This document shows positions 34,152-42,780 of a stretch of 57,625 nucleotides of DNA, piece by piece. Position numbers and translations under genes: made by a program. This DNA is from Dietzia cinnamea NBRC 102147 (GTDB lineage: Bacteria; Actinomycetota; Actinomycetes; Mycobacteriales; Mycobacteriaceae), in assembly GCF_001571065.1 (NCBI RefSeq), contig NZ_BCSW01000019.1, positions 1-57,625 of the forward strand, written 5' to 3'. Below the pieces are notes generated by a model that ran no database searches, was not told the origin of the DNA, and saw only the letters and a program-made list of their open reading frames with translations. Position 1 is the stretch's first letter. Every line of letters begins with the position of its first letter.

Positions 34152-35096
34152 TCAGCGGGAATCGTCCGGGTTGTACCAACGCCCCACGACCCGGCGCGAG
34201 AGCAGGCCGAAGAACAGGAACACGGCCACGCCGAGCAGGGAGGCCAGGATGATCGACGCGAACAACTCGGGCGACTGCAGCCGCGCCCGGAAGGTGTCGA
34301 TGAGGATGCCGATCCCCGGATCACCCTGCTTGAAGAAGAAGTCGCCGACGATCGCGCCGACCACCGACAGCCCGGCAGCCACGCGAAGGCCCTCGAACAG
34401 CGCCGGCAGGGCGGCAGGGGCCTCGAGCTTGCGCAGCACTGTGAGCCGCCCGGCGTGGTGCAGCGTAAAGAGCCGGCGCAGGCCCGGGTCGACGGACTTC
34501 AGCCCGAACAGGGTGTTGGAGACGATCGGGAACAGCGCGATCAACACGCACACGAACACGCGGGCGGTGAACCCGAAGCCGAACCAGAAGCCGATCAGCG
34601 GCACCAGCGCGAGGATCGGGATGCACTGCAGCACCACCGCGTAGGGGAACAGCGAGCGCTCGGCCCACTTCTCCTGGCTCATGATGATCGCCCACACGAC
34701 GCCGATCACGAACGCGATCGCCAGCCCGGTCAGCGCGACGGTCGCGGTCCGGCCGAGCGCCTCGAGCATGCCCGAGATGCTGGGCCCGAACAGGCCGTCG
34801 GTGACCACCACGTGCGGCGCGGGAAGCAGGAACCGCCGCGACGGCTCGAGCACCCCGTAACTCACGAAGTACCACAGGCCCAGCACCGCGACCAGGACCG
34901 CCAACGGGCCGCCGTAGCGGACCACGGGCCCGTCAGCCGAGAGGCGGAACCGGGGGCGGGCGGGGCCAGCGGCGGGGGCTCCCCCGGCCGGTTCGGCCAC
35001 CGGGCCGCGGCCCACGTCGGCGGCGGTGACCTTGTCGTCGTCGTGGGTTTTCACGGTCGCGCGGGCGGTGATTCCGTTCATCAGTGTGCCTCTCAT
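34152..35096 (-). CDS. ABC transporter permease (SsuC/TauC-like)
   Basis: Up to 314 residues, with a hydrophilic N-terminal tail of about 60 residues and then six hydrophobic segments. The ATPase-contact region lies in the EAPAALPALFEGLRVAAGLSVVGAIVG part. Two in-frame starts exist, 35096 and 35081, because a 15-bp tandem duplication copied the gene junction. The start at 35081 (MNGITARATV) would be the ancestral one. Works with the ATPase upstream and the two receptors downstream. Confidence 0.85.
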   Translation of the reverse strand: MRGTLMNGITARATVKTHDDDKVTAADVGRGPVAEPAGGAPAAGPARPRFRLSADGPVVRYGGPLAVLVAVLGLWYFVSYGVLEPSRRFLLPAPHVVVTDGLFGPSISGMLEALGRTATVALTGLAIAFVIGVVWAIIMSQEKWAERSLFPYAVVLQCIPILALVPLIGFWFGFGFTARVFVCVLIALFPIVSNTLFGLKSVDPGLRRLFTLHHAGRLTVLRKLEAPAALPALFEGLRVAAGLSVVGAIVGDFFFKQGDPGIGILIDTFRARLQSPELFASIILASLLGVAVFLFFGLLSRRVVGRWYNPDDSR

Positions 35097-35108
35097 CAGT
35101 GTGCCTCC
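35079..35108. repeat. 15-bp tandem duplication at the ATPase-permease junction
   Basis: Units 35079-35093 and 35094-35108 match at 14 of 15 positions. Each carries GAGG, the ATPase-type stop and an ATG in TGATG form on the minus strand. Being a multiple of three, it adds five codons in frame. Confidence 0.8.
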
Positions 35109-35872
35109 TCGAGTGCCTGGGAAACCTCGCCGACGAGGTTGATGTAGTCCGCCGTGTAGCGGATCTCGGGGTCGCGGTCCGGCCCGAACGGCACGTCCAC
35201 CGAATGGGTGATCCGCCCCGGCCGACCGGACATCACCACCACGCGCGTGGACAGGTACACCGCCTCCGCGACCGAGTGCGTGATGAACAGCCCGGCGAAC
35301 CGCTTGGCCGCGAACAGCCCCAGCAGCTCGTCGCCGAGGCGCTGCCGGGTGATCTCGTCCAGCGCGCCGAACGGCTCGTCGAACAGGAACAACTCCGGGT
35401 CGAGGGTCAGCGAGCGGGCCAGCGAGACACGCATCTTCATGCCGCCCGACAGCTCCCGCGGCAGCGACTTCTCGAACCCGGCCAGGCCCACCAGTTCGAT
35501 CGCCGCCGCCGCGCGGTCACGGCGTTCGGTGCGGCCGATGCCGTCGAGCTCGGCGAGCATCTCCACGTTCTGCTCGACCGTCCGCCACGGCAGCAGCGTC
35601 GCGTCCTGGAAGACGTAGCCGATGCGGTCGGTGCCGGTCTGCATGTAGCCGTCGGTGTGGGTGGCGAGCCCGGACGCGAGGCTGAGCAGCGTGGACTTGC
35701 CGCAGCCGGACGGGCCCACGACGCTGACGAACTCTCCGGCGCGGATCCGCAGGTCCACGCCGTCGAGCGCGCGGGTGCCATTGGGGTAGGTCACTCCGAC
35801 GCCGTCGAATCCGAGGATCTCGCTGCCGGGCCGGGCGGCCTGCGCCGCCCGCATGTCGGTGGGTGTGGTCAT
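35096..35872 (-). CDS. ABC transporter ATP-binding protein (SsuB/TauB-like)
   Basis: 258 residues. Walker A GPSGCGKST near 53-61, Q-loop YVFQDATLLPWRT, signature LSGGMKMR, Walker B LFLFDEPFGALD, switch His in FITHSV. The NitT/TauT class pairs with NMT1-type receptors, as found here. ATG overlaps the stop of the cytosine-deaminase-like gene (ATGA). Confidence 0.92.
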   Translation of the reverse strand: MTTPTDMRAAQAARPGSEILGFDGVGVTYPNGTRALDGVDLRIRAGEFVSVVGPSGCGKSTLLSLASGLATHTDGYMQTGTDRIGYVFQDATLLPWRTVEQNVEMLAELDGIGRTERRDRAAAAIELVGLAGFEKSLPRELSGGMKMRVSLARSLTLDPELFLFDEPFGALDEITRQRLGDELLGLFAAKRFAGLFITHSVAEAVYLSTRVVVMSGRPGRITHSVDVPFGPDRDPEIRYTADYINLVGEVSQALEEAH

Positions 35873-37224
35873 CGGGTCTCCTCGTAGGTGGGTGTCCGTG
35901 GGTGGGTGGTGGCGGCTTGGTCGTCGAGCAGCGCGACACCGGGGTCGACGACGACGAGGACCTCCCTCGCCGCCACCACGCAGCCAGCCCGCAGCACGAT
36001 CCGGTCGGGTGGCGCGTCGGCGATCACGTCGTCGAGCCCGCCCGCCCGGACCAGCAGCAGGTCGGCCCGGAGGCCGGGCGAGGGGCCGGCGAGCGGCAGA
36101 CCCATGACTTCGCGGGCGCCGCCCGTGACGAGCTGCCAGGCGGTGTCCATGTCGAGGTGGGCGGCCACGATCAGCAACATCGCCGTCTCGGTGGCGTCGG
36201 AGCGGCCGACCGGGTTGAACGGGTCGCGCACGTTGTCGGCGCCGGCGGCGACGGTCACGTCGGTCTCGAGCAGGGCCCGCACCGGGGGCAGGCCGCGCGG
36301 GACCGAGGTGCAGCCGGCGCGGCCCTGCAGGTAGAGGTTGGTGATCGGCAGGGTCACCACCCCGACGTCCGCCCTGCTCAGCGCGCCGGCGGCGCGGGAT
36401 TGGCCCGCCCCGTCGAGCGAGCCGATGCGGCAGCAGTGCCCGGCAGTGCGGATCTGCCCCGGCGGCCAGGTCGCGACACGGTCGGTGAACACCTCGAGCA
36501 TGGCGTGGTCGCCGTCGAGGAACTCGTCCACGTGCAGGTCGATGCCGGTGCCCAGTTCCTCAGCGAGGTCCACCAGTCGGTTCGTCTCGGCGACCGGGTC
36601 GGTCGAGATGTGTGGGGCCCCGCCGATGAGGTCGGCACCGGCCGCGATCGCGGCGCGGGCCCGGTCCGCCGGGTCGACCTCGTTGACCATCACCGAGATC
36701 TGCAGGTCCATCACGCCGGCGAGCTCGTCGCGGACGCGGACGAGAGCGCGAACGCCGCGCAGCGGGTCGTGGTCGTCGTGCAGGTCCACGTGGCTGCGCA
36801 CCGCGGTCGTCCCGTTGGCCACGAGCTTGCGCGCTGCGGCGAGGGCGCGGGCGTGGATCTCGTCCTCGTCGACCGTCGCGGCGTAGGCCCGCCACGCGTC
36901 GATCGCCGCCCCCAGGTCGCAGCCCGGCGGCCGCGTGGCGCCCCAGCTCAGGGCCTTGTCGAGGTGGGCGTGCGGCTCCGCGGGCGCGGTGAGCACCATG
37001 TAGCCGCGGGCGTCGATCACCGATTCGCCCCCGGTAGGACCACCGCGCGTCGGGGTGGTCCCCGCATCCGTCACGGCCACGACCAACCCGTCGACGATGT
37101 CCACGTCGACCACCCGGCCGCCCTGCAGCCGGGCCCCCGCGATCCGGTCCACGTGCCGCGGCGCGACTCGCTCGGCCCCGGCTCCGCGCTGTGCATCGCG
37201 CTGTGCCGCTCGTCGTGGTTCCAT
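35869..37224 (-). CDS. Cytosine deaminase-like amidohydrolase
   Basis: 451 residues, CodA-type branch: EPHAHLDKALS with the diagnostic H-x-H-L-D-K near residue 87, RSHVDLHDDHD, DLHVDEFLDGD, AGHCCRIG and AGADNVRDPFNPVG with the catalytic Asp. Family substrates include cytosine, isoguanine, creatinine and triazine-like rings. Heads the operon with the ABC ATPase and permease, so uptake and deamination of the same ring are coupled. Promoter at 37353-37408. Confidence 0.8.
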   Translation of the reverse strand: MEPRRAAQRDAQRGAGAERVAPRHVDRIAGARLQGGRVVDVDIVDGLVVAVTDAGTTPTRGGPTGGESVIDARGYMVLTAPAEPHAHLDKALSWGATRPPGCDLGAAIDAWRAYAATVDEDEIHARALAAARKLVANGTTAVRSHVDLHDDHDPLRGVRALVRVRDELAGVMDLQISVMVNEVDPADRARAAIAAGADLIGGAPHISTDPVAETNRLVDLAEELGTGIDLHVDEFLDGDHAMLEVFTDRVATWPPGQIRTAGHCCRIGSLDGAGQSRAAGALSRADVGVVTLPITNLYLQGRAGCTSVPRGLPPVRALLETDVTVAAGADNVRDPFNPVGRSDATETAMLLIVAAHLDMDTAWQLVTGGAREVMGLPLAGPSPGLRADLLLVRAGGLDDVIADAPPDRIVLRAGCVVAAREVLVVVDPGVALLDDQAATTHPRTPTYEETR

Positions 37225-37352
37225 CGTTCCCCTCCTCTTCCCTCACGCCCGGCGCTTGCTCTCTGACCCGGCGCTGGCAAGCCCGGCCCACCGGTCTGGT
37301 CGCGCCCGGCGCGGCACTTGTGCTTCCGACCCCGGAGCGGGATAGTTGCCGG

Positions 37353-37408
37353 GTATTGATCGGATCAATACTGATGAGTGTGGTGGCCCCGTGTTTCGGC
37401 GGCATTAC
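37353..37408 (-). promoter_or_regulatory. GlnR-like box, -10 and GTATTGA palindrome before the CodA-like operon
   Basis: Minus strand: GTAAT-gccgcc-GAAAC (37393-37408), ten bases, CACACT (37377-37382), then GTATTGATCGGATCAATAC (37353-37371), a 19-nt palindrome with only the central base unpaired. Same half-sites as at 34071. It lies in the divergent region next to the XRE-cupin gene at 37560, its probable binder. Confidence 0.7.
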
Positions 37409-37559
37409 CCCGTTGTTCCGGCGCGGTTCCGGTGTCCGCCGATTCCGCGCCAACGCGACTACCTGCACGAATACCGACCCCGGCAGACCGCGTCCCACCA
37501 GATCCCGCCCCGCCAGACCCCGACCCGCCCCGACCCGCCCCGACCGCAAGGGAGGCCCC

Positions 37560-38174
37560 ATGACCACCGCACGAGGCGACTCGCTGGACCGTCTCGGCGC
37601 GCGCATCCGGCACCACCGCCGCCAACTCGGACTGACGCTCGTCGAGGTGGCCGACCAGGCCGGGATCTCGCAGCCCTTCCTCAGTCAGATCGAGCGCGGT
37701 AAGGCGGCGCCCAGCATGTCCACGCTCGAGGGTCTCGCCCACGCCCTCGGCACCACCCAGGCCCACCTCCTCGACGCGGCCACCGCCGGCGGGGCCTCCG
37801 ACACCGGCGGACCCGGAGACTCCGGCCGGGACCCGGCCCATTCCGACCGGGTCGACGTCCAGCGCTCCACCGAGGGCGCCACCCTGACCCGTGCGGAGGG
37901 CACGGTCGGCGGTCACACCCGACTCCTGCCCGGAGGCCCGGGGGGCACGCAGTTCCTCGAGTTCGTGGAGACCAACCACGTCCCGGGCCGGTTCTTCGAA
38001 CACCCCGGCCAGGAATGGCTCTACATCACCCGGGGCACCGTCCTGCTCGAGGTCGGCGATTCGCTCACCCGACTCGAGGCGGGCGACGTCGCGAGGTACA
38101 ACGGCACCCTCCCCCACCGGTGGTACGTCCCCGACGGCGGCGAGGCGTGCCTCATCGTCGCCCGACCGGGTTGA
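37560..38174 (+). CDS. XRE-family regulator with C-terminal cupin sensor (second copy)
   Basis: 204 residues from ATG at 37560, preceded by GGGAGG. Helix-turn-helix RLGARIRHHRRQLGLTLVEVADQAGISQPFLSQIERG near 10-47, a Gly/Asp-rich linker, then a cupin (EHPGQEWLYITRGTVLLEVGD, GDVARYNGTLPHRWY). Divergent from the CodA-like/ABC operon. The GTATTGA palindrome in between recurs at the 34031 operon, so it likely represses or tunes both in response to a ring metabolite. Confidence 0.87.
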   Translation: MTTARGDSLDRLGARIRHHRRQLGLTLVEVADQAGISQPFLSQIERGKAAPSMSTLEGLAHALGTTQAHLLDAATAGGASDTGGPGDSGRDPAHSDRVDVQRSTEGATLTRAEGTVGGHTRLLPGGPGGTQFLEFVETNHVPGRFFEHPGQEWLYITRGTVLLEVGDSLTRLEAGDVARYNGTLPHRWYVPDGGEACLIVARPG

Positions 38175-38275
38175 CCGCGACCGGGCCGCCCGACCTGCGC
38201 CTGACCAGCACGACCACCACGACCACCCACCTCACTGCCCTGGGACATCCCCGCCCCGGCGCCCTCCCTCGCGCG

Positions 38276-38322
38276 CCGACCTGGGGCGCCCTGCGGGGGC
38301 CGAGCAGGGCACCCCAGGTCAG
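38276..38322. repeat. 47-nt hairpin repeat, copy 4
   Basis: Arms CCGACCTGGGGCGCCCTG and CAGGGCACCCCAGGTCAG, 11-nt loop. Downstream of the XRE-cupin gene. Confidence 0.8.
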
Positions 38323-38438
38323 AGCACCCAAGACCGTGCACCGCCCACGGCGCCACACCCTTCACCGAACCAGAAGCCGGACCCGGACCCGGACCCGGAC
38401 CCACCACCCCTCCGAGACCGCCCGCACCACGCATGCCC

Positions 38439-38485
38439 TCTACCTGCGGTGCCCTGCGGAGGGTGCGCAGGGCACCCCAGGTCAG
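38439..38485. repeat. 47-nt hairpin repeat, copy 5
   Basis: Arms TCTACCTGCGGTGCCCTG and CAGGGCACCCCAGGTCAG, 11-nt loop. 117 bases from copy 4, so hairpins come in pairs here as in the ureF-ureG gap. Confidence 0.8.
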
Positions 38486-38612
38486 CGGGCGCCGCGGTGA
38501 TCAGCGACGACGACGAGGCCGGGCATCTCCTCCGTAATGAGATGACACTCGCTCGCGTGTTCGATCCAGTCTCCCTGTCCGCAATGTCAGACCTAGAACA
38601 TATGGTCGAACC

Positions 38613-40247
38613 ATGACGAGCACCTCCAAGTCCGACGCCCATGATTCCGCCTCCCATGCGGCGATCGTCCCCGATGCCCCCGGCCCGTTCGTGCCGCCTA
38701 AGGGGTTCACCACAGCGACGGGTCCCGCCGTCGACGTGATCGTCCCGGAGGCCTACGCCCGGTGGGATCCACATCAACAGCGCGGATATCTCGCCCAACG
38801 CCTGATCAACGCGGCCGAAGGACGCACCGTCGCCTTCGCCTACGATTGCGTCCGGGTCGCGGGGCAGCGCGACCGCCACCGGGACCCGTGGGAGACCGCC
38901 GCCTCGATCGTCAGCGCCTCGATGGCGTTGTCCCGGCACGGCGCCTCGCGTCTGGTCACCACCGCGGTCGAGTTGACCGAGCGGCTCCCCCGTACCGCGG
39001 CCCTGCTCGCGACCGGATGGATCGGCATCCTCGCCGCCCACACGATCGCCGAGGAGACCGCGATGGTCTCCGATGAGCTCATGCCCGAACTCGACAGGCG
39101 GATCAGTGAGGCACTGGCTCCCACCAGGCGCCGCACACACCCGCCGAGACTCGGCCCGCTACGAAAGATGCTCACCAAGACCGTCTCGGCGTGCGACCCG
39201 GTCGGGGCCGACGCCAGGGCGAGGGAGGCGCGGCGGGACCAGGACGTCGAGATGGTGCCGCTGGCCGACGACAGGGCCCTCATCACAGCGCACCTCACCG
39301 CGGAGACCGCCGTGGAGATCGCCGACCGTATCGAGGCCCTCGCGCGCACCGCCTCCGAGGACGACCCGCGTTCTCTCGGTGAGTTGCGTGCCGCGGGCCT
39401 ACTGGCGCTGAGTCGCGGGTGGGCCTGCCTGCCCGACGTCGACGGCGAACACCCCGGTGACCCGGACGGACAGGCGGCCGCTCGGCGGGTGACCATCTAC
39501 GCCTACGACGACGGCAGTCCGGACAACCGTGGCCTCACGCTGGCCGGCTACGGGCCGATCACCGGTCACACCGCCGACCAGCTGGAGCGCAGCGCTCGTC
39601 GCCGGATCGACTCACTGGCAGATCTCGCGGACCCCGACTGCTACGCGGCCCGGCGGTACACGCCCTCCGAGGCGTTGGCACGCTTCTGCAAGGGCCGCGA
39701 CGGCACCTGTGTCTTCCCCGGGTGCCACACGCCGGCCGAGAAGACCGACCTCGACCACATCATCCCGTTCGACCATGACAACCCGGAGTGCGGCGGGCAC
39801 ACCACGTCCGATGATCTCGGCTCCCTCTGCCGCTTCCACCACCGACTCAAGACGGAGGGAATCTGGGCTTACTACCGGGACATCGACGGAACCTACGTCT
39901 GGCTCCACGGCCCCAATCACCCGGAGGCCGATCCGGGAACGCGCATCACGACGGCCCCCGGTGGACCGCTGGCCGCGCTCGCCCCGCCGCGGCATCCGGA
40001 GTCCAGCCGACGGCAGCAGAACGCGGCCGAAGCCGGCAGGACCGGCAGCGGCTCACCGGCGTCGAGGAGGCGCCCCCACCTGCGTCACCGCCGCGCGGCG
40101 GAGCGCAGCAGACTGCGGGCCCAGGCGCACCATCGTCAACAGGAACCCCGGTCAGGGCGCCCGCCGCGCTCGGCTCCCCCGCAGGATGACCGGCCCCAGC
40201 AGGACCAGCCGCGGTCCTCGGCGTTCGATGATGAGCCGCCGTTCTGA
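38613..40247 (+). CDS. DUF222 and HNH endonuclease domain protein (13E12 repeat family)
   Basis: 544 residues. N-terminal DUF222 helical region (YLAQRLINAAEGRTVAFAYD onward), C-terminal HNH fold near residues 366-406: CVFPGC, LDHIIPF, then N and LCRFHHRLK. The last 100 residues are basic and disordered. Such proteins are multicopy in Mycobacteriales genomes and often lie in repeat-rich spots. Function unknown. Proposed mobile or intragenomic-repeat nuclease. Not part of nitrogen metabolism, and ends 11 bases from a convergent gene. Confidence 0.88.
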   Translation: MTSTSKSDAHDSASHAAIVPDAPGPFVPPKGFTTATGPAVDVIVPEAYARWDPHQQRGYLAQRLINAAEGRTVAFAYDCVRVAGQRDRHRDPWETAASIVSASMALSRHGASRLVTTAVELTERLPRTAALLATGWIGILAAHTIAEETAMVSDELMPELDRRISEALAPTRRRTHPPRLGPLRKMLTKTVSACDPVGADARAREARRDQDVEMVPLADDRALITAHLTAETAVEIADRIEALARTASEDDPRSLGELRAAGLLALSRGWACLPDVDGEHPGDPDGQAAARRVTIYAYDDGSPDNRGLTLAGYGPITGHTADQLERSARRRIDSLADLADPDCYAARRYTPSEALARFCKGRDGTCVFPGCHTPAEKTDLDHIIPFDHDNPECGGHTTSDDLGSLCRFHHRLKTEGIWAYYRDIDGTYVWLHGPNHPEADPGTRITTAPGGPLAALAPPRHPESSRRQQNAAEAGRTGSGSPASRRRPHLRHRRAAERSRLRAQAHHRQQEPRSGRPPRSAPPQDDRPQQDQPRSSAFDDEPPF

Positions 40248-40258
40248 TGGCGGGGCCG

Positions 40259-41812
40259 TCAGTAGCGGGGTCTCGTCGGGTACCAGCCGTCGTCGGGGCG
40301 GTGCGGGCCGATCGACCGGACCTCGCGGAACTCGAAGCCCGCGAAGTCGTCCGCGAGGCGGTCCCAGTTCTCGCGAGTGATCGCGGTGGTGACCGCCCCC
40401 GCGATGCGACCGACACCTCCGTAGATGCCGGACAGCTGGTTTCCGGTGACGCCCATGGACGTGCGCGCGCCGGTCGAGAAGTGGTGCAGCCTGGTCACCC
40501 AGGGCGCGGAGCCCGGTCGGCGTTCGGTGAACTCGAAACCCGGTCCGAGGTAGGGGTTGCGTCCTGCCGGGTGGCCGGCGGCGAAGTCGTGCACGTCGGC
40601 CCACAGGGCGATGTCGTCGACGAACTCCGCGAGCTCCGGGCGCAGTCGCAGGTCGACCTCGTACCCGGTCGCGGCGATCACCACATCGGCGTGGAACCGG
40701 CCGGCGGGGGTGACGATGGCGAGCTCGGTCCCGCCCGCGCCGTCGTCGACCACCGCGACCGAGTCCCAGGCACAGCCTGTGCGCAGTGCGAAGTCGGGAT
40801 GGGCGAAGCACCGCCACACCGTGTGCTGGGTCGGCGGCTGCGGCAAGCCCCCGCTGAGGAGGGTGAAGTCCCACTTCGCGCGATCGTCGAGGTCGTAGAA
40901 GCGTTCCTGCATGCCGGGGAACTCCATCCACCGCAGCGGGTTGGAGTCCGGGACGGTGTCCCGCCGCATGAACACCTCCGCTCGCGCGGCGCCGTGGTCG
41001 AGCGCGGTGGCGGCGTTGTCGAACCCGGAGGCTCCGCCGCCCAGGACGGCGACCCGCCGGCCGCGCAGGGCCTCGAAGTCGATCGGGTCCTCGGTGTGGA
41101 ACCAGCGCTCGCGCGGCAGCGCGCGGACCATTTCCGGCACTCGCTGTCCGCCGCCGCCGCTGAGGCCGAGGGCGAACACGATCCGCCGGGCGGTCACGGT
41201 CTGGGTGGTGGCCCCGTCGGCGGCGGCCACCTCCACGACGAACGGGCCATCCGCCGTGGCGGGTCGGTGCACGGCGGTCACCCGCGTCTCGTGGCGGACC
41301 TCGATCCCCGCTGCCTCGCGATACCAGCGCAGGTAGTCGTTCCAGTCCAGGCGCGGAACGAGGTCGATCTCCTGCCACGCCTGCTCGCCGTAGACCGCCT
41401 CGAACCAGCGGCGAACGTGCAGCGACGGGACGTCGAACTCGATGCCGCGCATGTGTTTGGGGCTGCGCAGGGTGTGCATGCGTGCGTAGCGGTCCCAGCA
41501 GCCCACCCGGTCGGCGGGCCCGTCATCCACCACCAGGACCCGGTCGATCCGTTGACGTCCGAGGGCGAAGGCGGCGCCGAGTCCGGCCTGACCGCCTCCG
41601 ATGACGAGCACATCGAGTTGCGCGCATCCGGGTTCGCGCGGGATCCAGTCGCGAGCATGGCTCGTGGTGGCGATGTCCTCGCGGACGCGCGCGGTCAGCG
41701 CGGCCAGCCTGGCGTCGGCGTCTGCGAGACGACGGGGGCTGCGGCCCGCGGTGGCCGGGCTGGTGTCGCCCGGAGTGGGCAGCGTGGGCGCGTCGGGCAT
41801 CACGGAGGTCAT
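40259..41812 (-). CDS. FAD/NAD(P)-dependent monooxygenase (FMO/BVMO-like)
   Basis: 517 residues from ATG 41812, supported by AGGAG seven bases before it (an in-frame ATG at 41830 is weaker). Two Rossmann motifs: VIGGGQAGLGAAFALG near 69-84 for FAD and VLGGGASGFDNA for NADPH, and the ATGYEVDLRLRPEL motif. An N-terminal extension of about 65 residues is unusual. It has its own GlnR-like promoter. Inferred to oxygenate a nitrogen compound, perhaps after the products of the two genes upstream. Confidence 0.82.
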   Translation of the reverse strand: MTSVMPDAPTLPTPGDTSPATAGRSPRRLADADARLAALTARVREDIATTSHARDWIPREPGCAQLDVLVIGGGQAGLGAAFALGRQRIDRVLVVDDGPADRVGCWDRYARMHTLRSPKHMRGIEFDVPSLHVRRWFEAVYGEQAWQEIDLVPRLDWNDYLRWYREAAGIEVRHETRVTAVHRPATADGPFVVEVAAADGATTQTVTARRIVFALGLSGGGGQRVPEMVRALPRERWFHTEDPIDFEALRGRRVAVLGGGASGFDNAATALDHGAARAEVFMRRDTVPDSNPLRWMEFPGMQERFYDLDDRAKWDFTLLSGGLPQPPTQHTVWRCFAHPDFALRTGCAWDSVAVVDDGAGGTELAIVTPAGRFHADVVIAATGYEVDLRLRPELAEFVDDIALWADVHDFAAGHPAGRNPYLGPGFEFTERRPGSAPWVTRLHHFSTGARTSMGVTGNQLSGIYGGVGRIAGAVTTAITRENWDRLADDFAGFEFREVRSIGPHRPDDGWYPTRPRY

Positions 41813-41957
41813 GGACGTCTCCTGCGGCATCGGGACCCGGGTCCTGTGCCCGGGCGGACACCGCGCCGCTGCCTGACTGATGACTCGGCCGCCGGGGCGT
41901 CGGTCGCCCGGCGGCCGGGTCGGCTGGGCCGACCGCACCGCCGCGGTGTCGCCTCCG

Positions 41958-41989
41958 AGTCTGACATCAGCGCTTTTCCGCCGTGTTAC
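41958..41989 (-). promoter_or_regulatory. GlnR-like box and -10 of the flavin monooxygenase
   Basis: Minus strand: GTAAC-acggcg-GAAAA (41974-41989), ten bases, CAGACT (41958-41963). The box overlaps the stop codon of the upstream alpha/beta hydrolase. Predicted leader about 140 nt. Confidence 0.6.
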
Positions 41990-42780
41990 GCCGACGTGAG
42001 GGCGATGTGGCGCGCCGGCCGATCCGCGTCGCCGGCGGCGACGTCCCGCGTGAAGCTCGCCAGCGCCGCGCACAGTGGGCCTGGTGCGGACAGCTGCGGG
42101 ACGTGGCCCGTGTGGAGCGTGACCACCCGGGCACCAGGGGTGAGCTGCTGCATGCGTCGCTGCGCGATGATCGGCACGGTGCGATCCCCGGTGGCTTCGA
42201 CGTACAACCGCGGCAGGGCGCCGAAGCGCGCAGGGGTCCAGGCGGCGGAGATCAGCCGGGCGCTCTCCCGCTGCGGACGCAACCGTCGCGCGGCAGCGAT
42301 CGCCTCCCCCTCCAGGGCATCGTGGAAGAACACCGCCGCCGCGGCCTCGGGCGGGACCGAGGTCTCGCGACCATCGGCGCTCGACTCGAGCCACCGGGAG
42401 ATCCCCACATCCGTGGGCAGGCCGATCCCGGCGCAGAGCTGCGCGAAGTCCACCCCCGAAGGCAGCATCATCCCGGCGACGAAGGCGACCCCGGCGACCC
42501 GGTCCGGAATCAGTTCGGCGACCCGGGTCACCACGACCCCGCCGCCGGAGTGCCCCACGAGAACGGCGGGTCGTTCGAGAAGCCGCACGAGTGCCGACAC
42601 ATGGTCGGCCAGGGTGTCGAGGTCGACCACCTCGTCGTCGTCGCCGCCAACGCCCGGTAGGTCGACCACATGGGGGCGGAGGCCGGCCGCACGGAGCGGA
42701 CCGGTGACGGTGTCCCACACCCAGCCGCCGGCCCACGCGCCGTGGACCAACACCACGTCCGTCACGGTGTCGACCTCCAT
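41986..42780 (-). CDS. Alpha/beta hydrolase
   Basis: 264 residues. Nucleophile elbow GHSGGG near 100, oxyanion region VLVHGAWAGGWVWD near 10-23, catalytic His near HTGHVPQLSAP at 234-244. Esterase/hydroxynitrile-lyase-like subgroup (SABP2/pyrethroid-hydrolase-like). The ATG overlaps the oxygenase stop (TAATG). Could hydrolyse an ester or amide formed by the oxygenases. Substrate unknown. Confidence 0.82.
   Translation of the reverse strand: MEVDTVTDVVLVHGAWAGGWVWDTVTGPLRAAGLRPHVVDLPGVGGDDDEVVDLDTLADHVSALVRLLERPAVLVGHSGGGVVVTRVAELIPDRVAGVAFVAGMMLPSGVDFAQLCAGIGLPTDVGISRWLESSADGRETSVPPEAAAAVFFHDALEGEAIAAARRLRPQRESARLISAAWTPARFGALPRLYVEATGDRTVPIIAQRRMQQLTPGARVVTLHTGHVPQLSAPGPLCAALASFTRDVAAGDADRPARHIALTSA

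Larger units (their letters stand above)
38175..38612. other. Intergenic region with hairpins and GGACCC repeats
   Basis: No gene is supported in these 438 bases. It contains two 47-nt hairpin copies and, at about 38376-38403, a run of a six-base unit (GGACCC-type, about four copies). Base use is very C-rich. A possible -10 lies just before the DUF222 gene. Confidence 0.65.
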
